Below are positions 14,549 through 22,552 of a stretch of DNA of 24,026 nt, one piece after another. Source of the DNA: JBOHBN01 sp050698355 (GTDB lineage: Bacteria > Actinomycetota > Actinomycetes > Streptosporangiales > WHST01); contig JBOHBN010000290.1 in NCBI GenBank assembly GCA_050698355.1, forward strand, positions 1 to 24,026. The letters run 5' to 3'. The number at the start of each line of letters is the position of its first letter. The first letter of the stretch is position 1. The notes beneath the pieces were generated by a model. That model saw nothing but the letters and a program-made list of their open reading frames with translations, had not been told where the DNA came from and ran no database searches. A program made the translations under genes and the position numbers.

Positions 14549-15138
14549 CGGCGCGCGACCTTGCGTACGACCGAGAGCAGCTTGGTGTAGGTCGTCTCGC
14601 CGATGATGCGCGCGGCGACGCGCCCCTTCCGGTCGATCACGATCGTGCTCGGCACGGCGGCGGGCGGCAACTCGCCGCGGAACCGCAACGCCAGCTCGCC
14701 CGGCTGGTCGTAGATGCTCGGGTAGCCGAGGTTGAAATGGTCGACGAAGATGCCGGCGTTCTTCTTGTTGTCCTTGAAGTTGACACCGAGGAAGCGGACG
14801 CCGTCGGCCCTCGTCTTCTTCTGGACGGCGCGGAGCGCGGGCGCCTCGGCGCGGCAGGGGGCGCACCAGGATGCCCAGAAGTTCACCACGAGCACCTTGC
14901 CCTCGTACGACTTGCTGGAGACGTGCTCGCCGGAGAGCGACCGGCCGGCGAGCGTGGGCGCCTTCTCCCGGTCGCTGGCCGGCACGGTCTGGACCTCACC
15001 GTCGCCGGCGACGTAGCGTTGCTGGCCGCTGCCTTCCGTACCGCTGGACGCGCCCGCCCCCGAGCATCCGGCGAGCGCGACCACGGCCGCGCAGAGCGCG
15101 GCCACGAGCATGCCAAGGCGGTTGGGGGAACGGCGCAC
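14545..15138 (-). CDS. resA: Thiol-disulfide oxidoreductase lipoprotein (ResA/TlpA-like)
   Basis: 197 aa. A thioredoxin-fold protein that reduces the CxxCH cysteines of apocytochrome c. The N-terminus is a lipoprotein signal (RR, then LGMLVAALCAAVVALAGC) with the lipid cysteine at 25. The redox motif is WCAPC (91-95), followed by the family cis-proline in AAVPSTIVID. Start chosen as GTG 15136-15138, which puts the basic residues at the very N-terminus; a GTG at 15175-15177 would add 13 residues. CACAAT lies six bases upstream and may be a -10 box of a leaderless transcript. First gene of the resA-ccdA-resB-ccsB run. The name follows the neighbours. Confidence 0.92.
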   Translation of the reverse strand: MRRSPNRLGMLVAALCAAVVALAGCSGAGASSGTEGSGQQRYVAGDGEVQTVPASDREKAPTLAGRSLSGEHVSSKSYEGKVLVVNFWASWCAPCRAEAPALRAVQKKTRADGVRFLGVNFKDNKKNAGIFVDHFNLGYPSIYDQPGELALRFRGELPPAAVPSTIVIDRKGRVAARIIGETTYTKLLSVVRKVARR

Positions 15139-15193
15139 CCGTCCATTGTGAACACCGCCTTCCGAACGGTTCAGCACGGGGCGTCCCCATGAC

Positions 15194-15207
15194 GGGAGGT
15201 ACCTCCC
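15194..15207. promoter_or_regulatory. 14-bp perfect palindrome upstream of resA
   Basis: GGGAGGTACCTCCC is self-complementary without a loop. It lies about 55 bases upstream of the resA start and 33 bases past the stop of the GNAT gene. A symmetric operator for a dimeric regulator is possible. No loop means it cannot be a hairpin terminator. Confidence 0.35.
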
Positions 15208-15239
15208 TGGGCGTGGTGCGGTCGACTGGGCGACCTGAG

Positions 15240-15686
15240 TCAGAGGGACTTGGTGAAGTACACGCGACGGTACCCGTGGTCAGCCGCGCGGTGCGTCTCA
15301 ACGAACCCGTGGCGGGGATAGTAGGCGATGTTTTCGATCATGGCCTCGTTGGTGTAGAGCCTGACCTCGCTCAGGTCATGGTCACGGGCTTGCTCGTCGG
15401 TGAAGTCCAACAACTGTGCACCGACACCGGTGCCCTGAGCGTTAGGTGCAACAGCGACGTTGTCGAGCAGCAGGTAGTCGCGCTCGAACTCGAGCACGAG
15501 TAGCCCTACAAGCAGGCCGCCTTGGTCGGCGACCCACACCTGACCGGCTTCGATGAGCGACCGGTAGTCGGCGTTCATCGGGGCTGGTTCCCTGCCAATA
15601 CGATCGACGTAGTGCGCATAGGCAGCGCGCGCCAACGTGCGTGCCGCTGCGGCGTCGTTCGGCCGCGCCGGTCGAATCACTACCAT
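15240..15686 (-). CDS. GNAT family N-acetyltransferase
   Basis: 148 aa, normal length for the fold. The acetyl-CoA pyrophosphate-binding motif A is VAVAPNAQGTGVGAQLL. The C-terminal beta strand/helix block contains YTNEAMIENIAYYPRHGFVETHRA, a common GNAT pattern with N and Y as possible catalytic residues. The substrate is unknown; small amines or antibiotics are typical. The ATG at 15684-15686 is preferred, while a GTG two codons earlier is possible. With the next gene it interrupts the usual hemL - phosphatase - resA order and its GC content is lower than its neighbours (see findings), suggesting later insertion. Confidence 0.88.
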   Translation of the reverse strand: MVVIRPARPNDAAAARTLARAAYAHYVDRIGREPAPMNADYRSLIEAGQVWVADQGGLLVGLLVLEFERDYLLLDNVAVAPNAQGTGVGAQLLDFTDEQARDHDLSEVRLYTNEAMIENIAYYPRHGFVETHRAADHGYRRVYFTKSL

Positions 15687-15772
15687 CCCCACAGTCTGAC
15701 CAATAACCGCTCCTGTACGCGGGGGGATCCTCAGATGAAGGACCCGTCACGGGATGCGGACCGGCCCGATTG

Positions 15773-16267
15773 TCACGACGAGCTCTGCTCGGCCAGGTCC
15801 TGCAGGAATCGCGGCATACGGCCAGCGCCGAAGTCGTAGTAGCGAACCCAGTGCGGTGTGATCGCGATGCGCGCCTGCTGGTCGTACATCTGACGGCAGT
15901 TTCGCTCGAACTCGTCCGCCGCTTCGGTGTCCATGGTTTGCCTGGCTGCGGCCAGGTACTCCGGGACGACGCCGTCGACGATCTGCACGCTCGCCCGCCC
16001 TCGTATCGACAGTGCCCGCGCTTGCTCGGGTGTGTCACCCGCGTCGATGGCTAGTGCAACATCCGGGCGAGCCGATAGAGCCGCGACCTTCGGTGCGGTC
16101 GTGGCCGTGGCGACCACGAATTGCTCGCCTGTCCAGAAGAATCCGACCGGAATCACCCGCGGTGTCCCGTCCTTCCCGGTGTAGGCAAGGTGCGCCGCCG
16201 AAGTGGACCCGAGCAGTTTCCGCGCCCCGGGTGCGCACAATTCCTTGTCGATGTCTTGCTGATCCAC
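15773..16267 (-). CDS. Pyridoxamine 5'-phosphate oxidase-like flavin (FMN or F420) protein
   Basis: 164 aa. The split-barrel pattern is visible: STSAAHLAYTGKDGTPRVIPVGFFWTGEQFVVATATTAPKVAALSARPDVALAID (about 21-75), where the PRVIPVGF strand and the TAPK-VAAL phosphate-binding turn hold the flavin in this superfamily. The C-terminal part (EFERNCRQMYDQQARIAITPHWVRYYDFG) resembles F420- or FMN-binding actinobacterial members that act on unknown substrates. The GTG at 16265-16267 follows a clear GGAAGG ribosome-binding site at seven bases. It may be co-transcribed with the GNAT gene 86 bases downstream. True vitamin B6 oxidation is unlikely given the short form. Confidence 0.85.
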   Translation of the reverse strand: MDQQDIDKELCAPGARKLLGSTSAAHLAYTGKDGTPRVIPVGFFWTGEQFVVATATTAPKVAALSARPDVALAIDAGDTPEQARALSIRGRASVQIVDGVVPEYLAAARQTMDTEAADEFERNCRQMYDQQARIAITPHWVRYYDFGAGRMPRFLQDLAEQSSS

Positions 16268-16447
16268 GCGCGTTCACCTTCCATGTTCTGCATGACCCAT
16301 CGTGCCCACGCGTGCACCGCGGAGGGCACCGGCCGCACGGTCAGTTCCGCGGAGTCGTGCGGTCACCAAGCGGCCGATGGTTAGACCCACACCACCCACG
16401 GGACTCATCGGCGGCGCCGAGTTGCGCAGGTAAACCGAGGGTGGTCA

Positions 16448-16468
16448 GTCCCCGTGACGAACGGGGAC
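16448..16468 (-). terminator. Terminator hairpin after the hemL-phosphatase pair
   Basis: GTCCCCGT (16448-16455) and ACGGGGAC (16461-16468) form a perfect 8-bp stem around GACGA, 13 bases past the histidine phosphatase stop on the minus strand. No T-run follows. Its position suggests that hemL-phosphatase transcription now ends before the inserted flavin-protein gene. The remainder of 16268-16447 shows no gene. Confidence 0.6.
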
Positions 16469-16481
16469 GCGAGGGAAACGC

Positions 16482-17123
16482 TCAGGCGCCGCGCTCCTCC
16501 TCGTCGGCGGGGATCGCGAGCGCGGGCTCGGCGTAGCTCACGTCGACGACGCTGTCGTCGGCGTAGGTCAGCGAGGTGACGCTGGCGAGCGAGCACTGCC
16601 TGCGGTCGGGCCGGTGCCACAGCCGCTGCCCGGTGAGCGCCCGCCGCGTCACCTCGATGGGCAGCTGGTGGGTGACGCAGACGGCCTCGCGCCCGGCCGC
16701 GGCGGCGCGCACGGTGGAGAGCACGCCGAGCATCCGTTCCACGACCTCGCGGTACGGCTCCCCCCAGGAGGGCTTGAACGGGTTCATCACGTACTGCCAG
16801 TACCGCGGGTGCCGCCACGACCCGTCGCCGACACCGAAGGACAGCCCCTCGAAGCGGTTCCACGGCTCGATCAGCCGGTCGTCGACGTCGATCTCGAGCT
16901 CGGCACGTTCCGCGGTCGGCGTCGCGGTCTCGACCGTACGCTCCAGGGGCGAGGCCCGCAGGACGGTGAGGTCGCGGCCCGCGAACCAGTCCGCGACCCG
17001 CTCGGCCATCTCCTTGCCGGTGGCCGAGAGGTGGAAGTCAGGGCGCCGCCCGTACAGCACCCGGCGCGGGTTCTCGACCTCGCCGTGCCGCACCAGGTGC
17101 ACGACCGTTCGGGTGCCGGTCAT
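16482..17123 (-). CDS. Histidine phosphatase superfamily protein (phosphoglycerate mutase-like)
   Basis: 213 aa. The catalytic RHG motif is LVRHGEVENP (10-19, His 13), the second conserved arginine is in RASPLERTVETA, and the second histidine is in CVTHQLPIEV. The sequence fits a small-molecule phosphatase rather than a glycolytic mutase, because it lacks the mutase insert and has a short C-terminus. An equivalent gene lies directly after hemL in M. tuberculosis and other actinobacteria, but its substrate is unknown. Start ATG 17121-17123 overlaps the hemL stop in ATGA. It is followed by a hairpin. Confidence 0.9.
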   Translation of the reverse strand: MTGTRTVVHLVRHGEVENPRRVLYGRRPDFHLSATGKEMAERVADWFAGRDLTVLRASPLERTVETATPTAERAELEIDVDDRLIEPWNRFEGLSFGVGDGSWRHPRYWQYVMNPFKPSWGEPYREVVERMLGVLSTVRAAAAGREAVCVTHQLPIEVTRRALTGQRLWHRPDRRQCSLASVTSLTYADDSVVDVSYAEPALAIPADEEERGA

Positions 17124-18466
17124 GCGGACGTCTCGGGCTCGGCCTGGGCCGCGACGCGCGCAGCGGCCGGGAGCGCGTCGGCGATGCGGTCGAGCGCCGC
17201 GTCGTCGTGCGCCGCGGAGCAGAACCAGGACTCGAAGCCGCTCGGCGGCAGGTAGACCCCGCCGGCCAGCATCGCGTGGAAGAACGCGGCGTACCTGTAT
17301 CCCTGCTGTCGCCGCGCGCTCGCGTAGTCGACAACGTCCTGGTCGGTGAAGAAGACGCTGAACATGTTGCCCGCGGCGTTGATGCGGTACGCGAGCCCCT
17401 CGGCGTCGAGCGCTTCACTGACGAGCCCCTGGAGCCTGGCGGAGACCGCGTCGACGTGCTCGTACACCTGCGCGGTGCACCCGACCAGCGTGGCGAGGCC
17501 GGCCGCGGCCGCGACCGGGTTCCCCGACAGTGTGCCGGCCTGGTACACCGGCCCCTCGGGCGCGAGCGACGCCATCACGTCGGCGCGCCCGCCGAACGCG
17601 GCGGCAGGGAAGCCGCCGCCCATCACCTTGCCGAACGTCACCAGGTCGCCCGCGACGCGGTCGATGCCGTACCAGCCCGAGCGCGTCACGCGGAACCCGG
17701 TCATCACCTCGTCGAGCACCAGCAGCGCACCGTACGAGTCGCACAGCGCGCGCAGGCCCTCGTTGAAGCCGGGGGCGGGCGGGACGATGCCCATGTTGCC
17801 CGCGGCCGCCTCGGCGATCACGCAGGCGATCTCGTCGCCGTGCTCGGCGAACGCCCGCTCGGCGGCGTCGAGGTCGTTGTACGGGAGCACCACGGTCTCC
17901 GCCGCCTGCGCACCGGTCACGCCGGGCGAGTCCGGCAGCCCGAACGTCGCGACGCCGGAGCCGGCCGCGGCGAGCAGCGAATCGACGTGGCCGTGGTAGC
18001 AGCCGGCGAACTTGACCACCTTCGGCCGGCCGGTGAACCCGCGCGCCAGCCGCACCGCGGACATCGTGGCCTCGGTGCCGGAGTTGACCAGACGTACCCG
18101 CTCGACCTGCGTCGCGCGGGAGGCGATCTCCTCGGCCAGGTCGATCTCCCCCTGCGTGGGGGCGCCGAACGACGTGCCGTTGCCGACCGCCTCGCGTACC
18201 GCGTCCACCACGGCCGGGTGCGCGTGGCCGAGCAGCAGCGGACCCCACGAGCAGACCAGGTCGACGTACTCGTTGCCGTCCACGTCCCGGATGAGCGGGC
18301 CGGCGCCGGACACCATGAACCGCGGCGTGCCACCCACGGCGTGAAATGCGCGGACCGGGGAGTTGACCCCGCCCGGCACGATCCCGCAGGCGCGGTCGAA
18401 CAGCGCCGCGGACATGTCATCCGCGGGCGGCGGGTTGAAGTCGGGGTCGATGAGGGGTGCGATCAC
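17120..18466 (-). CDS. hemL: Glutamate-1-semialdehyde 2,1-aminomutase
   Basis: 448 aa from the GTG at 18464-18466. A PLP enzyme that makes 5-aminolevulinate, the first dedicated haem precursor. The PLP lysine is in TFGKVMGGGFPAAAFGG (Lys 280), with NSGTEATMSAVRLARGF, KFAGCYHGHVD, LVLDEVMTGFR and the glycine-rich YQAGTLSGNP all intact. Another possible start, ATG 18413-18415, gives 431 aa and begins MSAALFDRA, close to other family members; neither has a strong ribosome-binding site. Its stop overlaps the phosphatase start. Haem supply fits the downstream cytochrome c maturation genes. The 56-base gap to the upstream metE-like gene has no evident terminator, so read-through from the methyl-transfer operon is possible. 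Confidence 0.95.
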   Translation of the reverse strand: MIAPLIDPDFNPPPADDMSAALFDRACGIVPGGVNSPVRAFHAVGGTPRFMVSGAGPLIRDVDGNEYVDLVCSWGPLLLGHAHPAVVDAVREAVGNGTSFGAPTQGEIDLAEEIASRATQVERVRLVNSGTEATMSAVRLARGFTGRPKVVKFAGCYHGHVDSLLAAAGSGVATFGLPDSPGVTGAQAAETVVLPYNDLDAAERAFAEHGDEIACVIAEAAAGNMGIVPPAPGFNEGLRALCDSYGALLVLDEVMTGFRVTRSGWYGIDRVAGDLVTFGKVMGGGFPAAAFGGRADVMASLAPEGPVYQAGTLSGNPVAAAAGLATLVGCTAQVYEHVDAVSARLQGLVSEALDAEGLAYRINAAGNMFSVFFTDQDVVDYASARRQQGYRYAAFFHAMLAGGVYLPPSGFESWFCSAAHDDAALDRIADALPAAARVAAQAEPETSA

Positions 18467-18522
18467 GCACCCATCATCCCAACCTCTCCCTAACACCGGT
18501 GTAACGGTCCGGCGCCTGGTGC

Positions 18523-19572
18523 TCACTCCCGGGCGTAATGCTCGTCACGTACGGCGTCGTGCGTGAGCTCGTCCCGCACGGCGGCCACGCCGGCGACCAT
18601 CGCGCGCAGCTTTGCGCGAGCGACCGGTGGGGGCAGGTGACGCAGACCACAGTCGGGGTTCACCACCAACCGGTCCGCCGGTACGACCTGCAGCGCCTTG
18701 CGCACCCGCTCGGCCACCAGGTCGGGCGGCTCGATCTCGCCGCTCTTCACGTCGATGACACCCAATCCGAGCTTGCGGTCCCAGCCGTGGTGGCGGAACA
18801 GCTCGAGGTCGTCGTACCCCTTCCGGGCGAACTCCAGCACGAGCTGGTCGATCCGCGCGTCGAGTACGGCCGGGAAGAGGAAGTCGTAGTGGCCCTGCCA
18901 GGACGGGCGCGCGTAGCGGTTCCCGTAGCAGACGTGCAGCGCCCACTCCGCGTCCACTCCCTCGGTGACGATGTTGACCGCCTCCACGGCGACGTCGACG
19001 TCTTCCGGGTAGCCGGCGAGGAACGGCTCGTCGATCTGCAGGAGGGTCGCGCCCGCGCGTACCAGTTCGCGGGCCTCTGCGTTGAGGATCGCGGCGAGCG
19101 CGCGGATGAGGTCGGCCTTGTCCGCGTACGCGTGGTCGGAGAGCCTGCGCGACAGCGAGAACGGGCCGGTGAACGAGAACTTGATCGGCAGGTCCGTCTG
19201 TTCCCGCGTGAACGAGAAGTCGTCGACCAGTCCCAGAGCCGCCTTCTCCCCTTCCGGAAGGGGAGCTGCGACCTCCGCCTGGTAGTAGTCGTAGTAGAAG
19301 GCCTTGACAGCGTCGGTGATGCGAGCCCCGGGAATCCTCGCGAGCAGGTAGTCGATGTCGTTGTCGCGGCGCAGCTCCCCGTCGGAGACGATGTCGATGC
19401 GCGCGCGTTCCTGGTCCTTGATCGCTGCCTTGATCGCGACGTCGTGGATCTCGTCGAGGTGCCTGCGGCTGATCCGGTGCTGGTGGTAGTCGGTCTTGAG
19501 CCGCTCCAGCCATTCGGGTACGGAGTACGAGCCGATGACCGTGGTCGGCAGGATCGGTACGGACGCGCCCAC
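18523..19572 (-). CDS. Core MetE-type methionine synthase (catalytic half only)
   Basis: 349 aa. It corresponds to the C-terminal barrel of cobalamin-independent methionine synthase, which binds homocysteine through zinc. The zinc ligands are in place: His 213 and Cys 215 in ALHVCYGN, Glu 247 in LVLEFARKG, and Cys 308 in VNPDCGL. Other family blocks are VSDGELRRDND (62-72), TGPFSLS (135-141), QIDEP (179-183) and GLGVIDVKSGEIE. The N-terminal folate-binding half of full MetE (about 400 aa) is absent, and the protein starts naturally with PTTVIGSYSVPEWL, so this is not a truncation. Known short forms use other methyl donors such as methylcobalamin. Start GTG 19570-19572, one base after the stop of the methyltransferase gene. 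Homocysteine as acceptor is inferred. Confidence 0.88.
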   Translation of the reverse strand: MGASVPILPTTVIGSYSVPEWLERLKTDYHQHRISRRHLDEIHDVAIKAAIKDQERARIDIVSDGELRRDNDIDYLLARIPGARITDAVKAFYYDYYQAEVAAPLPEGEKAALGLVDDFSFTREQTDLPIKFSFTGPFSLSRRLSDHAYADKADLIRALAAILNAEARELVRAGATLLQIDEPFLAGYPEDVDVAVEAVNIVTEGVDAEWALHVCYGNRYARPSWQGHYDFLFPAVLDARIDQLVLEFARKGYDDLELFRHHGWDRKLGLGVIDVKSGEIEPPDLVAERVRKALQVVPADRLVVNPDCGLRHLPPPVARAKLRAMVAGVAAVRDELTHDAVRDEHYARE

Positions 19573-19573
19573 G

Positions 19574-21043
19574 TCAGTCCCTCACCTGGGTGATGAGGGT
19601 GACGACGTTCGTCCCGGCGCGGTGGGCGAACGACGCGTAGCAGACGTCGAAACCGCTCCGGCTGCCCACGTGCTGGAGCAGCGGCCCGTTTACCCAGTTC
19701 ACGATCGAACCGTCGTACTTGCCCGGCCCGCGAAACCCGGTGCGGTACTGGTGGGTGTCGGTGACGAACAGGTCGTGGCACTGCAGCCGACCGTAAGGGT
19801 GCAGCAGCGGCAGCGTGTCGGAGAAGCTCGCCACGGCACCGTTGCTGACGTGCATGCGTACGTCGCCGTCGGCCTCGAGCAGCGGACGCAGCACCTCGCC
19901 GTTGATGCCAGGCGCGACCGGGTGCAGGTCGAGGCCCATCAGCGGCACGTACCGTTCCTCCAGCTTCACCGCGTCCCATGTCGCACGCCAGAAGGCAGTC
20001 GCGCCCGCGACGTCGGGGAAGGACCCGGGCGCTACTTCCGGGAGCAGCTCGGGACCGAGCACGAGGAGCTTGTCGACGAACCCGTAGAGCGCCTCGGGCT
20101 CGACGCCGATCGACCGTGCGAGCCGCCCCGCGTCCGCGTGCGGCACGTACGCGCGGACCTCGGTGCCGTAGTCCTGGCCGTCGATCCTGGCCACCTCCTC
20201 TGTGGGGAGGTTGTCGTACACGTTCGAGATGTAGACGAGGAAGACCTTCGACCGCAGGAAGCCCAGCGCGGTCGCCGGCTTGGTCGCGTCGAGGATGAAC
20301 GAGCTGATGTGCGTGGAGTGGTGCGCGACCGCCCTCCGCGCGGTGTTGAGCACGTGTTCGGAGTAGTCGCACATCAGGTAGTTGAGCCGGCGGTAGTACT
20401 CGCGGCCGTGCTCGCGATCCATGCGCCTGAACTCGTCCAGCCAGGTCCGCGCCTGGTTGCCGTTGCCCACGCCCAGCTCCACGATGTAGAGCTCCTCGGG
20501 GAGCGCGTCCCGCACCGCCAGGTCGTCCCACACGGCGAACAGCCCGCTGATCAGCTCGCGTACGGCGCGTACGTTCCGCGCGTCGCTCTCGCCGCCCGGC
20601 AGCGACTCCTCGTACCGGCGGCCGGTGGCCTGCTCCCATACCTGCAGGAAGCGCCAGTACAGCGCGTTGAACTCCCAGATACGACTGGAGGTCGCCGGCG
20701 TCCACGGCTCCAGGTAGACGCGACCGAGCTTGTCCGACCGTGCACGCTGTGCCAGCAGCTCGCGAACGGCCCGCTCGAGCGACACCTCGCCGCTGCGCCG
20801 CAGGTCGATCGCCAGCTCTGCGCCGGCGCCGTTCATGGCGCCCTCCACGGTGGACCCGATGGCGCGCAGGTCGATGGCCTCGCGGAAGTTGTTCTTGTAC
20901 TGGATCCAGTCGCAGACCACGCGCAGCCGGGACAGGTCGATCGTGTCGTCACGCAGCGCAGCGACGATCGGTGCGAGGGAGCCGGCGACGTCGAGCCGGC
21001 CGTTGCCGCGGAGCCTGGTCGTGGGCCTGATGTCAACGATCAC
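19574..21043 (-). CDS. MidA-like SAM-dependent methyltransferase (DUF185 type)
   Basis: 489 aa. The SAM-binding motif I is VELGVGNGN (188-196), followed by an acidic strand (MCDYSEHVL) and the post-I block YISNVYDNLP (271-280). The last resembles the NEFFDALP motif of MidA/NDUFAF7, mitochondrial arginine methyltransferases. Near the C-terminus HPYGRLQCHDLFVTDTH and GPGKYDGSIVNWVNGP match the MidA arrangement of a 'G-L' strand and a PG..D(I/L)TAHV-like block. The first 180 residues, with many arginines and aromatic residues, are not familiar and may be a separate domain. Start GTG 21041-21043 lies inside the 3' end of the MetF gene by eleven bases. Its substrate is unknown; a link to the core-MetE pathway is inferred from tight clustering. 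Confidence 0.75.
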   Translation of the reverse strand: MIVDIRPTTRLRGNGRLDVAGSLAPIVAALRDDTIDLSRLRVVCDWIQYKNNFREAIDLRAIGSTVEGAMNGAGAELAIDLRRSGEVSLERAVRELLAQRARSDKLGRVYLEPWTPATSSRIWEFNALYWRFLQVWEQATGRRYEESLPGGESDARNVRAVRELISGLFAVWDDLAVRDALPEELYIVELGVGNGNQARTWLDEFRRMDREHGREYYRRLNYLMCDYSEHVLNTARRAVAHHSTHISSFILDATKPATALGFLRSKVFLVYISNVYDNLPTEEVARIDGQDYGTEVRAYVPHADAGRLARSIGVEPEALYGFVDKLLVLGPELLPEVAPGSFPDVAGATAFWRATWDAVKLEERYVPLMGLDLHPVAPGINGEVLRPLLEADGDVRMHVSNGAVASFSDTLPLLHPYGRLQCHDLFVTDTHQYRTGFRGPGKYDGSIVNWVNGPLLQHVGSRSGFDVCYASFAHRAGTNVVTLITQVRD

Positions 21044-22028
21044 CGGGCGTCTCCCGCGCGCTCAGGGCCGGGCGCGTACGGGCAGACCGGGGCTCGATCC
21101 CGGCCCGCTGGAGCACCTCGGGGACCGCGTCCTCGTGCCCGAACGCCATCACATGCGTCCCGGCGACCCCCGGCAGCTGCGCGAGCACCTCGATGGTCTC
21201 CGCGCAGAGTTTCAGCCCCTCCTCCCGTACGCGGTCGCTCGGAACGCCGCGGATGCGCCGCACGACATCGTCGGGTATGTAGATGCCGGGCACCTTGCTG
21301 CGCATGTACTCCATCGTGCGCACCGACTGGATGGGGCCGACGCCCGCGATGATGGCGCACTGCTCGTGCAGCCCGAGGTCGCGCACGTCAGCCATCCAGC
21401 GGGCGAAGCCGTCGGGATCGAACACGTACTGGGTCTGCACGAAGTCGGCGCCCGCCGCCACCTTCTTGCCGAGGCGCTGCGCGCGGAACCGTACGGGTGG
21501 GGCGGCGGGGTTCTCCACGGCGCCGATCAGCCACCACGGGCGGTGCGCGATCGGCCTGCCGGACAGCGGCTCGCCGCGCTCGCGCAACCGGCTGGCGACC
21601 CCGACGAGCTGAGTGCTGTCCAGGTCGAAGACGGGTATGGCGTCCGGGTGGTCGCCGTAGGAGGGGTGGTCGCCGGAGAGCAGGAGCACGTTCGGTATCC
21701 CGACCGCGCCCGCCGAGATCAGGTCGGACTGCAGGGCGATGCGGTTGCGGTCCCGCGTCGTCACCTGCATCACCGGTTCCACGCCGTGCTGGAGCGCGAG
21801 CACGCTGCCGGCCCAGCTGGCCAGGCGCGCATGCGCGCCCTGGTTGTCGGTGATGTTCGCGGCGTCGACCCAGTCGCGCAGGAGGGCCGCCTTGCGGGCG
21901 ATCGCTCCCGGATCCGCGCCGCGCGGTGGCCCGATCTCCGCGGTGACGGCGAACCGCCCGGACGCCAGCGCGTCCGCGAGCCGCCCCTTGCTGCTCGGAT
22001 CCCGCCCGTTGCTCGTCACGTCGATCAC
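21033..22028 (-). CDS. metF: Methylenetetrahydrofolate reductase family protein (MetF-type)
   Basis: 331 aa. A TIM-barrel flavoprotein that reduces 5,10-methylene-THF to 5-methyl-THF. Family features are FAVTAEIGPPRGAD near the N-terminus, VMQVTTRDRNRIALQSDLISAGAVGIPNVLLLSGDHP (folate and FAD contacts), and ADFVQTQYVFD with the conserved glutamine and phenylalanine. The C-terminus carries a short variable tail instead of the regulatory domain of eukaryotic enzymes. GTG 22026-22028 overlaps the upstream MetV-like stop in GTGA. Pairing with a MetV-like partner points to the two-subunit reductase type of acetogens rather than the NADH-only E. coli enzyme. Reduction of another C1 carrier is possible. 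Confidence 0.87.
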   Translation of the reverse strand: MIDVTSNGRDPSSKGRLADALASGRFAVTAEIGPPRGADPGAIARKAALLRDWVDAANITDNQGAHARLASWAGSVLALQHGVEPVMQVTTRDRNRIALQSDLISAGAVGIPNVLLLSGDHPSYGDHPDAIPVFDLDSTQLVGVASRLRERGEPLSGRPIAHRPWWLIGAVENPAAPPVRFRAQRLGKKVAAGADFVQTQYVFDPDGFARWMADVRDLGLHEQCAIIAGVGPIQSVRTMEYMRSKVPGIYIPDDVVRRIRGVPSDRVREEGLKLCAETIEVLAQLPGVAGTHVMAFGHEDAVPEVLQRAGIEPRSARTRPALSARETPGDR

Positions 22029-22552
22029 TTGCCGCCGTCGGCGGCGGCCCACAGGTCGTCGTCGCGTCCCTGCCAGTAGTTCACCCACGAGCTGCGGCCC
22101 CACTCGCGGTGGTCGATGGGCCGCTGCAGCAGGGTGAGGTCGCGGGCGTGGCCCTCGCGTTCGGCCCGCTCGTACGCGACTACCCACACGCACGGGGTGT
22201 CCGGGTAGACCTCGCAGTTGCCCTCGGGGGTGACGCCGCCGCACGGGCCGTTGCGCAGCTGTTTGGGGCAGGTCATCGGGCAGGCGTACCCGGTCGCCGG
22301 CAGCGCGCACTGGGCGCACATCCGGCACCCGAAGCCGGCCTCCTTGACCTTGCGTTCCGCCCAGGTGAACGGCCGGTAGGCAGCGGCGTGCCGTTCCAGC
22401 GTGCGCGCGAGCCAGCGGTACAGGGGGTTCGGCCGCAGCGCCCGGTGCAACCGGTACGTCGAGCGAGCGGCGAACCGGGGCACGACCGGGCGCGGCGAGA
22501 TCGGCCGCGCACCGACGATCCGCTCAGCTGGCCTTGCGGCCGTCCTGGTCAT
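22025..22552 (-). CDS. MetV-like cysteine-rich MTHFR partner (methylene-THF reductase C-terminal type)
   Basis: 175 aa. Eight cysteines (76, 79, 82, 91, 95, 104, 113, 121) lie in the block FGCRMCAQCAL...CPMTCPKQLRNGPCGG, the signature of MTHFR C-terminal/MetV proteins. In acetogens the partner of MetF binds zinc and connects the flavoprotein with an electron donor. The N-terminal 70 residues are basic and poorly conserved (RLHRALRPNPLYRWLARTLE). Start ATG 22550-22552 is preferred; GTG at 22577-22579 would add nine residues. The start lies 29 bases inside the 3' end of the small CxxC gene, and its stop overlaps metF. Which metal it holds and which electron donor it uses are not shown by the sequence. 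Confidence 0.82.
   Translation of the reverse strand: MTRTAARPAERIVGARPISPRPVVPRFAARSTYRLHRALRPNPLYRWLARTLERHAAAYRPFTWAERKVKEAGFGCRMCAQCALPATGYACPMTCPKQLRNGPCGGVTPEGNCEVYPDTPCVWVVAYERAEREGHARDLTLLQRPIDHREWGRSSWVNYWQGRDDDLWAAADGGK

Noticed and set aside
17120..18526. Longer hemL reading frame with start near 18526
   Set aside because: The added N-terminal residues (STRRRTVTPVLGRGW) do not match the family and overlap the end of the upstream gene.
18747..20705. A 652-residue minus-strand frame across core metE and the methyltransferase
   Set aside because: Different frame from two genes with recognisable motifs; low-complexity R/S/T-rich product.
21090..21110. GGGGCTCGATCCC resembles a tRNA T-arm
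   Set aside because: No acceptor, D or anticodon arms around it, and it lies in the metF coding sequence.
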